From Desulfobacteraceae bacterium (GTDB lineage Bacteria; Desulfobacterota; Desulfobacteria; Desulfobacterales; UBA5616), in contig VMSV01000150.1 in NCBI GenBank assembly GCA_013791935.1, positions 1 to 64,000 on the forward strand: a stretch of DNA of 64,000 nucleotides, given 5' to 3'. A program made the position numbers and the translations under genes. The notes beneath the pieces were generated by a model. The model saw only the letters and a program-made list of their open reading frames with translations. It did not search any database and was not told the origin of the DNA. Positions 28,132 through 36,800 of the stretch are shown one piece after another (the first letter of the stretch is position 1; each line of letters starts with the position of its first letter).

Positions 28132-29436
28132 ATGCAGGCAAAAATAGATTACCAGGCGTGCCTGGACGAAATGTTCGGTTTGGCAAGATTCGGGATCGTT
28201 CTTGGCTTGGATACCATTCGGAAAATTCTCTCTGAAATCGGCAATCCCCAGGAAGCCTATTCCTGTATTCATATTGCCGGAACCAACGGAAAAGGGTCCA
28301 TTGCCTCGTCCTTATCCACCATCCTCCTGATGGCCGGGTATAAGGTCGGCCTGTATACCTCCCCTCACCTGGTTCGATTCAATGAAAGAATCTGCATCAA
28401 CAACATCCCCATATCGGATGAAGAAGTGGTGGAAAGCTATCTTGAGGTGAAGAACGCAGACACCGGGCCTCGAAAAGCGACTTTTTTTGAGATCACCACA
28501 GCCATGGCCCTCTTAAAATTCAAAAAGAGCAAGGTGGACTGGGCCATCATTGAAACAGGCATGGGAGGCAAACTGGACGCCACCAATGTGCTGTTCCCCA
28601 AGGTGAGCATCATTTCAAACATTTCCTTGGAGCATCAGGACTACCTTGGCAAAACCATCGCCAAAATCGCCGGGGAAAAAGCAGGCATCATCAAACCGAA
28701 GGTACCGGTGGTTACAGGGGTCAATCAGAAATCCGCCGTTGCCATCTTGGAAAAGGTTGCAAAAGAAAATCATGCCCCCCTATATCGTTTGGGAGAGGCC
28801 TTTCACATCCGCCGGAACAGAAATCAAACCTTTAATTATAATGGTTTAGACCAAAAGGCTGAACATCTGAAAACCAGCCTCGCCGGAAAACATCAGGCGG
28901 ATAATGCAGCCCTGGTCTTGGCTGCTTGTGAAGTGTTAAGCCGCGAAGGCGTGCGAATACCTTTTGAAACCATTCGAAACGGCATAGAAAACAACCAATG
29001 GCCTGGAAGGCTTGAAGTCGTTTCCCGAAATCCCCTTGTAATCCTTGACGGGGCGCACAACCTGGCCGCAGCAAAGTTATTGGGCCGATATTTATGCGAA
29101 CTTCCCGGGCATCCGGATTTAACACTTGTGATAGGAATTCTGGATGACAAACCCTATGAAGCTATGCTAAGAGAGCTCTTGCCGGTTTGTAAAAAGGTGA
29201 TCCTCACCAGTCCGAAAATCGATCGGGCCTTGCCGGTTGAAAAATTGCTCCCGGTTGCAGAGAAACTGCATGGTAAAATTGAAATGATTAAGGATGTCGA
29301 AGAAGCGGTTTACCATGCCATGGATCAAGCAACAGCTGAGGAAGCGGTTTGCATCGCCGGATCATTATACGTGGTGGGAGAAGCCAAGCAAGCCTTGGAA
29401 AAAAGAGGGACCCCAGCGTTTAAATTGAAAACCTGA
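28132..29436 (+). CDS. folC: Folylpolyglutamate/dihydrofolate synthase FolC
   Basis: A Mur-ligase-like enzyme that adds glutamate to folates and, in the bifunctional form, makes dihydrofolate from dihydropteroate (434 residues). The P-loop is IAGTNGKGSIASS, followed by GLYTSPHLVRFNERI and IIETGMGGKLDATN, all strong folC motifs; the C-terminal domain has LDGAHNLAAAK. The start lies just after the rpsU terminator and no strong ribosome binding site is visible, so the initiation region deserves care. Confidence 0.95.
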   Translation: MQAKIDYQACLDEMFGLARFGIVLGLDTIRKILSEIGNPQEAYSCIHIAGTNGKGSIASSLSTILLMAGYKVGLYTSPHLVRFNERICINNIPISDEEVVESYLEVKNADTGPRKATFFEITTAMALLKFKKSKVDWAIIETGMGGKLDATNVLFPKVSIISNISLEHQDYLGKTIAKIAGEKAGIIKPKVPVVTGVNQKSAVAILEKVAKENHAPLYRLGEAFHIRRNRNQTFNYNGLDQKAEHLKTSLAGKHQADNAALVLAACEVLSREGVRIPFETIRNGIENNQWPGRLEVVSRNPLVILDGAHNLAAAKLLGRYLCELPGHPDLTLVIGILDDKPYEAMLRELLPVCKKVILTSPKIDRALPVEKLLPVAEKLHGKIEMIKDVEEAVYHAMDQATAEEAVCIAGSLYVVGEAKQALEKRGTPAFKLKT

Positions 29437-29445
29437 AACATTTAT

Positions 29446-29521
29446 GCGCCCGTAGCCCAGGGGATAGGGCGTCAGCCTCCGGAGCTGGAGATCGCAGGTT
29501 CGAATCCTGCCGGGCGCACCA
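29446..29521 (+). tRNA. tRNA-Arg(CCG)
   Basis: A full cloverleaf of 76 bases with encoded CCA. The acceptor pairs GCGCCCG with CGGGCGC; the D arm is GCCC/GGGC; the anticodon stem TCAGC/GCTGG closes the loop CTCCGGA with anticodon CCG (Arg, codon CGG); the T arm is GCAGG TTCGAAT CCTGC. It starts 10 bases after the folC stop and is followed by a terminator. Confidence 0.97.
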
Positions 29522-29532
29522 TCCAACTCATC

Positions 29533-29565
29533 AAGGACTTAAAACAATTTTTAAGTCCTTTTTTT
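29533..29565 (+). terminator. Intrinsic terminator after tRNA-Arg
   Basis: Arms AAGGACTTAAAA and TTTTTAAGTCCTT with a short loop, running into a seven-T tract. It ends the folC/tRNA-Arg transcript. Confidence 0.85.
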
Positions 29566-29859
29566 ATTGATAAAACCCCCCATGTTCCAGTACCCAACGT
29601 CTGCGTTGTAATCGCAAGCATTGATTCAAAGGCAGAAACAACGACATCATCTTGACGATTTTCGTTTTGCGTGTTTTGTCGAAGGCAGCCGATAAAACAA
29701 ATCCATTGAGGATTTCATTAATAATTAATGAAATCAATAAATTTGTCGATAAACTCAGATATGTTGAAGATGAAGTTGCACTTCTTATTGGAGCTACCTG
29801 AAATTTACATGGGATTGAAGATCAACACCTTTTAATTTGGATGCATGGAGGAATCAACA
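29566..29859. other. Region before the chemoreceptor gene
   Basis: About 290 bases with no gene of credible length. It contains a possible sigma-28 -10 element and, near 29730-29802, a short open stretch that ends in a stop and has no start with a ribosome binding site; it may be a decayed coding fragment. Confidence 0.4.
29688..29695 (+). promoter_or_regulatory. Possible sigma-28 (FliA) promoter element
   Basis: GCCGATAA matches the consensus -10 of flagellar sigma-28 exactly, and GTTT 11 bases upstream matches half of the -35. Chemoreceptor genes are frequent sigma-28 targets. The 164-base distance to the start codon is long. Confidence 0.35.
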
Positions 29860-31299
29860 ATGAATAAAATGAAACTTGACGTGAAACTAATCGGCAGCTT
29901 TCTCTTCGTGGGAGTTATCATATTAATTGTTGGCTCCATCGGTTGGCACGGTCTTCGTTCCCAAAGCGAATCCTTCAACCAAATGAATTACTTGGAACAT
30001 ATCAACGTTCAAATACTGCAACGGGAGATCGATCATCTCAATTGGGCGAGCAAAGTAGGACGATTCCAAAGCGATGAAAACTTGAAAGAATTGAGTGTTG
30101 AAAAAGACCCGCATAAGTGTGCTTTCGGGAAATGGTATTTCAGCGAAGACAGACTCAAAGCGGAAAACAATGTTCCGGAAATCAAAGAGTTGCTTCTTAA
30201 AATTGAAGGCCCCCATAGCAGCCTCCATAAATCAGCAATAGATTTGGAAGAAATACTTCAGAAAGGCAAGGAATTTCACCAGGAAGCCACTCAGTATTAT
30301 AGGACCGAAACCTCCCGGCATTTAGCAGACGTTCAGGGCCTCCTGAAAGAAATCAGGCCGATCGTGGATGAACATGTTGAACTCCAATTAATGGCCAGCC
30401 AGGTTCAGTCCCGCCAAACAACAATGCTCTCCTTGATCTTCATGGTGGCAGGGACCCTTCTTGCTGTGATTATGGGTATCTTTATTAGCCGATCCATTAC
30501 AAAACCCATTCATCGCGTGGTTTCCGGTTTAACTGAAGGAGCCGAACAACTGGCTTCCGCATCAGGACAGATATCTTCATCAAGCCAGTCTTTGGCGGAA
30601 GGGGCATCCGAGCAAGCGTCTTCCATTCAGGAAACCTCTGCATCACTTGAAGAGATGTCATCCATGACCAAACAGAATGCCGATCATTCATCCCAGGCCG
30701 ATAACCTGATGAAAGAAGCAAAGCAGGTGGTTTCAACCGCAAACGAATCCATGGGCCAATTGATCAACTCCATGGATGATATTTCAAAGTCAAGCGAAGA
30801 GATCTCAAAAATCATAAAGACCATCGATGAGATCGCATTCCAGACGAATCTACTGGCATTGAACGCTGCGGTCGAGGCAGCCCGGGCCGGTGAATCCGGA
30901 GCAGGATTTGCCGTGGTGGCCGATGAAGTTCGAAATCTTGCCATGAGGGCTTCGGATGCGGCCAAAAATACAGCAAACCTGATCGCGGGCACCGTCAAAA
31001 AGGTGAAAGACGGATCACAACTGGTGGCCCTAACCAACGAAGCATTCAGTGGCGTAGCCAGGAGCACCTTGAGGGTCGGAAACCTTGTAGAAGAAATTGC
31101 GGCTGCCTCGAATGAGCAGTCCCAGGGCATCGTTGAGATCAGCAATGCAGTGGCTGAGATGGACAAGGTGGTTCAGCAGAATGCCGCCAGTGCCGAAGAA
31201 TCGGCATCAGCCTCTGAACAAATGAATGCTCAGGCAGAACAAATGAAGCAGTATGTGGAAGAACTGGCAATGGTGATCGGAACCACTGGAAAAGGGTAA
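29860..31299 (+). CDS. Methyl-accepting chemotaxis protein with periplasmic CZB domain
   Basis: An inner-membrane chemoreceptor of 479 residues. Membrane helices lie at about residues 10-30 and 186-210. The periplasmic part holds a CZB zinc-binding pattern: H59 (HLNW), C87 in HKCAFGKWY, and H119/H123 (PHSSLH). A HAMP linker follows (ITKPIHRVV), then the signalling hairpin tip with [20 protein letters not shown]. No C-terminal CheR-tether pentapeptide is seen. The ATG at 29860 is preferred over 29845, because GGAGG lies between them at the right spacing. CZB domains are more often cytoplasmic; here the sensor would face the periplasm. Confidence 0.92.
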   Translation: MNKMKLDVKLIGSFLFVGVIILIVGSIGWHGLRSQSESFNQMNYLEHINVQILQREIDHLNWASKVGRFQSDENLKELSVEKDPHKCAFGKWYFSEDRLKAENNVPEIKELLLKIEGPHSSLHKSAIDLEEILQKGKEFHQEATQYYRTETSRHLADVQGLLKEIRPIVDEHVELQLMASQVQSRQTTMLSLIFMVAGTLLAVIMGIFISRSITKPIHRVVSGLTEGAEQLASASGQISSSSQSLAEGASEQASSIQETSASLEEMSSMTKQNADHSSQADNLMKEAKQVVSTANESMGQLINSMDDISKSSEEISKIIKTIDEIAFQTNLLALNAAVEAARAGESGAGFAVVADEVRNLAMRASDAAKNTANLIAGTVKKVKDGSQLVALTNEAFSGVARSTLRVGNLVEEIAAASNEQSQGIVEISNAVAEMDKVVQQNAASAEESASASEQMNAQAEQMKQYVEELAMVIGTTGKG

Positions 31300-31416
31300 T
31301 TCTGGCCGAATCTTCATGTCCCCCGGGGGGGGATCAAAATAATTTGCCCGTCTGTTTGGGATATGCCTGTTTTTTTTGGATCATGGACTTTAACATTTTC
31401 TTAAGAAAAAATACTT

Positions 31417-32022
31417 TCACGAACAAAGCCGGTGCACGAATATCGTCACCAACACGGCCAGAAACTCAAATTCAAGAAAGCATGTGGCGTTACGATCAAA
31501 AAGGAGGGTTGCCCTGACGGGGAATTCATCATCCCGTTCATAAAAAATCAACTGAACGGGGATGTGGGGCAGCAACTCAAAAATGAGGCTGACGCTGCCC
31601 ATACCCGCCTCTCCACCCACTCGGCCCCCGGCTCTTTCCGCAATAGCCAAGAGCTCCGGCACACGGCCTTCAAACCGCTTGACGACGGGATGTTCCAAGG
31701 CACTGGCCGAATACCCGCCTTGTTTAAACAGGGGGCCTGCAAGCGTGGCAAAAGTCACAAATTGGCCTGCGGCCTTTGCCTTGCACGCCTGCTTCAAATA
31801 ATGGATCAAACCACTGCCGATGGACTCATAAAATTTCTGGCCATCTGCCCGACGAACTCCCTGACTGGACACTTTGTAGATAAACCCCATGAAAGGAATT
31901 TCCGCTTCTGCCCAGGCATTGAATACCAGCTCCAGTTCCGCACATGACCCGGCAATGTCGATTTTTGCCAGGTCCTTTAGCAAGTCCCGGTAGATCTTTT
32001 TATATCCTTCTTCCTGTTCCAT
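31417..32022 (-). CDS. DUF3786 domain protein
   Basis: A 201-residue soluble protein whose C-terminal half matches the DUF3786 pattern: LLPHIPVQLIFYERDDEFP followed by RATLLFDRNA. DUF3786 proteins are common in anaerobes, often beside corrinoid or Fe-S proteins, and have no known function. AAAAGGAG precedes the ATG. It is the last gene of the TetR-linked redox run, 23 bases after the SDR. The role is unknown. Confidence 0.7.
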   Translation of the reverse strand: MEQEEGYKKIYRDLLKDLAKIDIAGSCAELELVFNAWAEAEIPFMGFIYKVSSQGVRRADGQKFYESIGSGLIHYLKQACKAKAAGQFVTFATLAGPLFKQGGYSASALEHPVVKRFEGRVPELLAIAERAGGRVGGEAGMGSVSLIFELLPHIPVQLIFYERDDEFPVRATLLFDRNATCFLEFEFLAVLVTIFVHRLCS

Positions 32023-32045
32023 TGCTCCTTTTCAGCAAATATATT

Positions 32046-32831
32046 TCAGCTCATGAAAAAACCACCGTCAATGAGAAACTGCGTACCCGTGTGGTATTGG
32101 CTGGCATCGCTCATGAGATAAACCGCAATCCCACCGAAATCGTCTCCCGTGCCCCATCGCCGGATGGGAAGCCTTGGCCAAATGGCTTCCACGAATCTTT
32201 TATCATTCTCATACCGTTGCTCGGTCATGGGGGTTTCAATATGCCCTGGAAGAATGGAGTTTGCCGTGATCTTGTACCGGCCCAACTCAACCGCCAGGGC
32301 CTGCATGATGGAAATCAACGCCCCTTTGGTGCCGGAATAGGCCTCACCTAAAGGTTGTCCGGCGATGGCGGCCAGACTGGATGTGGCGATGAGACGCCCG
32401 CCGGCATCTCCGTCTTCAGCCCGTTTCACCATGTGACGGGCCGCGGCCCGTAAGGTATAAAAAGCCCCATCCAGGTTCACGCTCATCACCCGCCGCCAAT
32501 CCGCATCACTCATTTCCACGAACCGTTTACCGAAACCCATCCCGGCATTGGCAAAACAGGTGTCCACCCGGCCGTGGTCTTTCAAAACCTTCTCAAACGC
32601 AGAATCCACGGCTGAAGAATCCGAGACATCCACGATGTGGCTGGTAATTTTAGGGCCGTATGTTTCAAGGACCTCTTTGGCCGTCCGGTTTTTATCCGGG
32701 TTGGTTCCCCAGATGGATACATCTGCTCCGGCTGCGGCCACGGCCTTGGCCATTCCCAAACCAATCCCTGAATTGCCTCCGGTGATCAAAGCTGTTTTTC
32801 CTGAAAGATCAAAAGGTGTATAAGTCATCAT
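32046..32831 (-). CDS. Short-chain dehydrogenase/reductase
   Basis: A 261-residue NAD(P)-dependent oxidoreductase. The cofactor motif is TGGNSGIGLG, then NAGMG, and the catalytic Ser/Tyr/Lys fall in SSLAAIAGQ and YSGTKGA. The C-terminal FLIDGGFF is typical of the FabG/gluconate 5-dehydrogenase type. The substrate cannot be read from sequence; in this operon it probably handles a hydroxy or keto intermediate. The ATG overlaps the stop of the RNase H-like gene by 4 bases. Confidence 0.88.
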   Translation of the reverse strand: MMTYTPFDLSGKTALITGGNSGIGLGMAKAVAAAGADVSIWGTNPDKNRTAKEVLETYGPKITSHIVDVSDSSAVDSAFEKVLKDHGRVDTCFANAGMGFGKRFVEMSDADWRRVMSVNLDGAFYTLRAAARHMVKRAEDGDAGGRLIATSSLAAIAGQPLGEAYSGTKGALISIMQALAVELGRYKITANSILPGHIETPMTEQRYENDKRFVEAIWPRLPIRRWGTGDDFGGIAVYLMSDASQYHTGTQFLIDGGFFMS

Positions 32832-33334
32832 TTTTCCATTTCTTTTAAGAGATTATCAGCATAATGGCTTCTCAGCGCAGCCCTTGAAGCTCTGTCCACC
32901 AATGAAAAAAGTTTATCAATATCATTTTTTTGATTCGACACCTGATGTCCACGCACTTTAACAAATTCGCAATTCAATTCATCGGATATTTTAAAAAACG
33001 CCTGATACAATTCAAAATTGTTCAGACGTTTTTTATTCCTTCCGCGATAATCATTTTCCTCAAACCGCACTCGTCTTTCTTTTAACCCCAGTATGTTTTG
33101 TGAATCCGTATAAACGATAATTTTTTGCTCCGATACCTGAATATCGGTTAGCGCCCATAACACCGTCTGCAGTTCCAATTTCGTTGAAGATGTAGGATTA
33201 AATTGTTTAAGTTTCACCCGGTCTTTCAATACCTCCAACGAGAGCCCGGGTTCGGAAACAGCAAGATAAGCTCCATACCCGATTTTTGAGAGGGGTTCCA
33301 CACTTCCATCTGTAAGCAGTATCAGTTCATTCAT
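32828..33334 (-). CDS. RNase H-fold protein
   Basis: A 168-residue protein with the RNase HI carboxylates in order: Asp in LLTDGSVEP, Glu in KLELQTVLWAL, Asp in VYTDSQN and Asp in SLVDRASRAAL. It also has the VRGHQ segment near the histidine position. The sequence is divergent from housekeeping RnhA (for example, no C after DGS), and the gene seems richer in A+T than its neighbours. It overlaps the SDR by 4 bases inside a redox operon, where its role is unclear. It may degrade RNA-DNA hybrids or be a recent arrival. Confidence 0.75.
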   Translation of the reverse strand: MNELILLTDGSVEPLSKIGYGAYLAVSEPGLSLEVLKDRVKLKQFNPTSSTKLELQTVLWALTDIQVSEQKIIVYTDSQNILGLKERRVRFEENDYRGRNKKRLNNFELYQAFFKISDELNCEFVKVRGHQVSNQKNDIDKLFSLVDRASRAALRSHYADNLLKEMEK

Positions 33335-33410
33335 TTTCTAATTCGCGGAAGGGACCTCCCGGCAACACGCTTTGGCTTTAATGAAAATCCATGTGGATAT
33401 TTTTGAAAAA

Positions 33411-34559
33411 TTAAGCCTTGGGTTTCGGACCCAGCCAGCCGTGAACCTTGGCCAGTGCTTCGGGAATATCAAAATCCTGGGGGCATATTTCTCCACATTC
33501 ACCGCATTGAACACATTTATCCGCCTGGGATTCCTGGGGCAGCTGACGGTAATAGAACCGGGCCATCCGATGTTCATCATACATATAGCCGTTATTGTAA
33601 ATTGATAAAATCCCCGGGATATCCACATCATTGGGACAGGGCATGCAATACCGGCAACCTGTACAGGGAATCGGGCAGGAGGTGATATACTCCTCCCGAA
33701 CCCGGTCGATGATGGCCAGATCTTCCATGGATAGGCTGTCCTGGCCGGATCGGTCTGCACTGGCAAGATTCTCCGTGACCTGGGTCATGGTGCTCATACC
33801 GCTTAAGACAACGGACACCTCGGGATGATTCCACACCCATTGAAGCGCCCAATCCGCCTGGCTGCGTTGGGTCTTACTCCCTGCATAGGCTTTTTCCACA
33901 CTTTCCGGGGGTTTTTTGGCCAGGGCACCGCCACGAAGCGGTTCCATGATAACAATACCGAGTCCCTTTCCGGCCGCATACTGAAGCCCTTCAGTTCCAG
34001 CCTGATACTCGGTATCCATAAAATTATACTGAATCTGACAAAAAGTCCACTGGTCATAGGCATCGATGATTTCTTTAAACACATCCAACGTGTCGTGGAA
34101 TGAAAACCCAAGATCCCGGATACGTCCGTCGGCCTTGGCTTTTTCGGACCAGTCCAGCACCCCCAGGTCCCTTAGTTTCGGCCATGAAGTTTTGTTGATC
34201 CCGTGGAGAAGGTAAAAATCAATGTGATCCGTGTTCAGTTTTTTAAGCTGCTCGTTTAGCAGTCTGTCGAAATCAGCAGCGGTTTGAACGGCATGGGGGA
34301 AGAGTTTGGTAGCCAGGCGCACTTTGTTGCGATAGCCGTCGCCCAGGGCTTTTCCCACCAGCACTTCACTGTTTCCGCCATGGTACCCGTAGGCGGTATC
34401 CACATAATTCACCCCGTTGTCGATGGCGGTGCGAATCATTTGAATCGCCTCCGGCTCGATGATTTTTCCTTGATCGTTGTCAAGGACGGGCAGCCGCATG
34501 GCGCCAAACCCCAGGACCGATACCTCCCAGTCCAGTTTCCCGAATTTGCGGAATTTCAT
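33411..34559 (-). CDS. Aldo/keto reductase with C-terminal 4Fe-4S domain
   Basis: A 382-residue enzyme. The AKR barrel shows the catalytic Asp and Tyr in YVDTAYGYHGGNSE, Lys in LATKLFPHA and His in FYLLHGINK. The C-terminal 90 residues contain CTGCRYCMPCPNDVDIP and CVQCGECGEICPQDFDIP, giving up to two clusters. This AKR-ferredoxin fusion family is common in anaerobes and may take electrons from ferredoxin rather than NADPH. It lies 12 bases after a nitroreductase gene with AAGGAGG before the start. Confidence 0.92.
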   Translation of the reverse strand: MKFRKFGKLDWEVSVLGFGAMRLPVLDNDQGKIIEPEAIQMIRTAIDNGVNYVDTAYGYHGGNSEVLVGKALGDGYRNKVRLATKLFPHAVQTAADFDRLLNEQLKKLNTDHIDFYLLHGINKTSWPKLRDLGVLDWSEKAKADGRIRDLGFSFHDTLDVFKEIIDAYDQWTFCQIQYNFMDTEYQAGTEGLQYAAGKGLGIVIMEPLRGGALAKKPPESVEKAYAGSKTQRSQADWALQWVWNHPEVSVVLSGMSTMTQVTENLASADRSGQDSLSMEDLAIIDRVREEYITSCPIPCTGCRYCMPCPNDVDIPGILSIYNNGYMYDEHRMARFYYRQLPQESQADKCVQCGECGEICPQDFDIPEALAKVHGWLGPKPKA

Positions 34560-34571
34560 ATGACCTCCTTC

Positions 34572-35147
34572 TTATTCTATAATTTTTAGAATGGTCGGTT
34601 CTTTTCGATCTCTCATGGGGGGTATTTTCCCATCTTTCGCATAACCGATGATAATCGGTGCGATGAGATGATGGCCTTCCGGAAGCCCCATTTCTTTTAA
34701 AACCGCCTTGTCCCGCACGCCCCCCCCCATGCCGATCCAGCAGGTCCCCAATCCCTTGTTTGTCGCCGAGAGCATAAAATAGGCGGCAAGTATCCCCACA
34801 TCCTCACGAATCGTACTGACGTTGGTGGGACCGGTGATATAAACCAGGCAAGGGGCATCAAAAAAGCAATTAACCTCTTTCCTGTTTTCCAGCCCCTTGG
34901 CATACTCTTTCAGGGGGGAATCCGGATTGCGTTTTACACTGTCGATAAATCCCTGGCGACTGATATCCGACAGCTTTTTCATGAATTCCGCGTTGGTGAT
35001 GATGATGAAATTCCAGGCTTGTTTATTGCTGGCATTGGGTGCTTTGATGCTGTCTTGAATAATCTCTTTGATCAGTGCAACAGGCACGGGTTTGTCCTCA
35101 AAATTTCTTATGGACCGTCTTTTTTCCAACAACTCTATAAAATCCAT
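34572..35147 (-). CDS. Nitroreductase family flavoprotein
   Basis: A 191-residue FMN protein of the nitroreductase fold, without Fe-S domain. KRRSIRNFEDKPVP at the N-terminus binds FMN phosphate, KAPNASNKQAWNF follows, and LGTCWIGMGGG is near the end. The family reduces nitroaromatics, quinones, enones or halogenated compounds. It is one of four nitroreductase genes in this run, 14 bases after the next one, with AAGGAG before the ATG. The substrate is unknown. Confidence 0.9.
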   Translation of the reverse strand: MDFIELLEKRRSIRNFEDKPVPVALIKEIIQDSIKAPNASNKQAWNFIIITNAEFMKKLSDISRQGFIDSVKRNPDSPLKEYAKGLENRKEVNCFFDAPCLVYITGPTNVSTIREDVGILAAYFMLSATNKGLGTCWIGMGGGVRDKAVLKEMGLPEGHHLIAPIIIGYAKDGKIPPMRDRKEPTILKIIE

Positions 35148-35161
35148 TCGTTTACTCCTTA

Positions 35162-35815
35162 TTATGATCTGTAAGTGACAATTTCCTCAAAAGGAAGACG
35201 GGGCATAATCAATTTATTGATGGCTGAGTTTTTATCAGGATAGCCCAAAGATATTGTGGTGACCAACTCCACATCATCGGGTATATTCAGCACTTGGATG
35301 ATCTTATCTTTGAACGCCATGGGCATGCCCAGCCAGCAGGTGGCTAATCCTTCCGCATGCGCGGCTAAAAGGATATTTTGAACTGCCGCACCGATGCTTT
35401 GATGGGAAGAACCTCCCATTTGCTTTGGTGTAGCCACGATAATGACCACGGGTGCCTGGTAGAACCGGATACTTCCATAGCGAATAAATTTCGCGCCCTC
35501 TTCACTCGTTCTTCTGATGCCCACTTCAGCCGTATTATTTTCGGTCATGGCCGCTCTGATTTGATCCACCCGCTCAACGAGTTGATCATAGGCGTCCATG
35601 GACGGGGCTTCAGGGCCGGACGCATGAATCATCGCCTGGATGAGTTCATCCCGCTTTTTCCCCGAAGCCACATAGAATCGCCAGGGTTGAGTGTTACTTC
35701 CCGAAGGTGCCCATATAGGTGCCATCATAATTTTATTGATTAAATCGGGAGGCACTGGATCTTTCAGGTATTTTCTTATGCTTCGTCTGGTCAACAGAGC
35801 ATCGTAAGTCTCCAT
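35162..35815 (-). CDS. Nitroreductase family flavoprotein
   Basis: A 217-residue FMN protein with TRRSIRKYLKDPVPPDLI, WAPSGSNTQPWRFYV and LATCWLGMPMA, the standard nitroreductase pattern. It lacks the N-terminal ferredoxin domain of two relatives in the same operon. AAGGAGG precedes the ATG. It is probably a partner or isoenzyme of the adjacent smaller nitroreductase, since many nitroreductases are dimers. Confidence 0.9.
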   Translation of the reverse strand: METYDALLTRRSIRKYLKDPVPPDLINKIMMAPIWAPSGSNTQPWRFYVASGKKRDELIQAMIHASGPEAPSMDAYDQLVERVDQIRAAMTENNTAEVGIRRTSEEGAKFIRYGSIRFYQAPVVIIVATPKQMGGSSHQSIGAAVQNILLAAHAEGLATCWLGMPMAFKDKIIQVLNIPDDVELVTTISLGYPDKNSAINKLIMPRLPFEEIVTYRS

Positions 35816-35906
35816 TTTCTGTTCCTCCTTAAATTAACCATTTAAGAAAAGGGAAGGCGCATCGTGCCAATCAATTTCTTTCCTGCTGCCCGCCACCAAA
35901 AGGCTT

Positions 35907-36734
35907 TCATTCTTTCCAGAAAATTCTGGCTGGTTTTCTTTCCGGCAATCGATGGTATTTGAATTTCGGATATCCCAAGACCATGGGATAAAACTGGGTA
36001 TGAGATTCAGGCAGCCCTACCATTTCTTTTAAGGGTGCAAAGGCTTTTAATGCACGGGTAATCAAACCCAGCCAGCAGGTGCCCAAACCGGCTGAAACAG
36101 CAACAAGTTCAAAGTAGGACAAAGCAATACTTAGATCCACCATACCATTATCATAGCTATCCGGTGCGGATGCAAAAATAAGGCATGGTGCGTTGTGTGT
36201 AATAGAATTGATGCCTGCTTCATAGGCGGCTATGATCATGGGTAAATACGAAGCCATGGCATTGTTTGAATTCGATGCCATGGATTGGCGCATCCAATCA
36301 ATGGTGAGGTCCGCGATATTTTTGATTTTGGCTTCATCGGTAAATACCGTCCACGTTACCAACTGGGAGTTGCTGCCTGTTGGGGCATAACGAGAAGTGT
36401 CAATGAGAAATTGAAGGGTCTCTTTTTCTACGGGCTTGTTTTTATACCGCCGGATGGATCTTCTGGACCTTAGGAATTGAACCGCCTGCTCTTGGCTGAT
36501 GGCAAGTTCTTTTAAAATGGGAGGACTGTCTTCCATTGGTATTTTCTCATGATCCAGCGCATCATGCGGACAAACCGCAACGCAGTGTCCGCACAACAAG
36601 CAGGCCTGCTCCCCCTTTGATACCATTGCTGGAAAACTGTCTTTGTCCTGCTGCCTGATAATAGAGACGGGGCATTCCTGCACGCAGAATCCGTCCTTTT
36701 TACATTTTGTTTCGTCAATTTTTATTAAAGTCAT
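35907..36734 (-). CDS. Ferredoxin-nitroreductase fusion
   Basis: A 275-residue protein. Residues 1-60 hold a two-cluster ferredoxin (CKKDGFCVQECPVSII and CLLCGHCVAVCPHDAL). The rest is a nitroreductase domain (LRSRRSIRRYKNKPVE, YAPTGSNSQLVTW, LGTCWLGLI). The fusion suggests direct electron supply from ferredoxin to FMN. It is paralogous to the gene at 38818-39681. The ATG has no strong ribosome binding site. The substrate is unknown. Confidence 0.9.
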   Translation of the reverse strand: MTLIKIDETKCKKDGFCVQECPVSIIRQQDKDSFPAMVSKGEQACLLCGHCVAVCPHDALDHEKIPMEDSPPILKELAISQEQAVQFLRSRRSIRRYKNKPVEKETLQFLIDTSRYAPTGSNSQLVTWTVFTDEAKIKNIADLTIDWMRQSMASNSNNAMASYLPMIIAAYEAGINSITHNAPCLIFASAPDSYDNGMVDLSIALSYFELVAVSAGLGTCWLGLITRALKAFAPLKEMVGLPESHTQFYPMVLGYPKFKYHRLPERKPARIFWKE

Positions 36735-36800
36735 GGGAATCCATTTTTTTATTGTTTATAAATTAAGGTTTGGCATCCAAAGTTTTTTTCATTGATTCAT

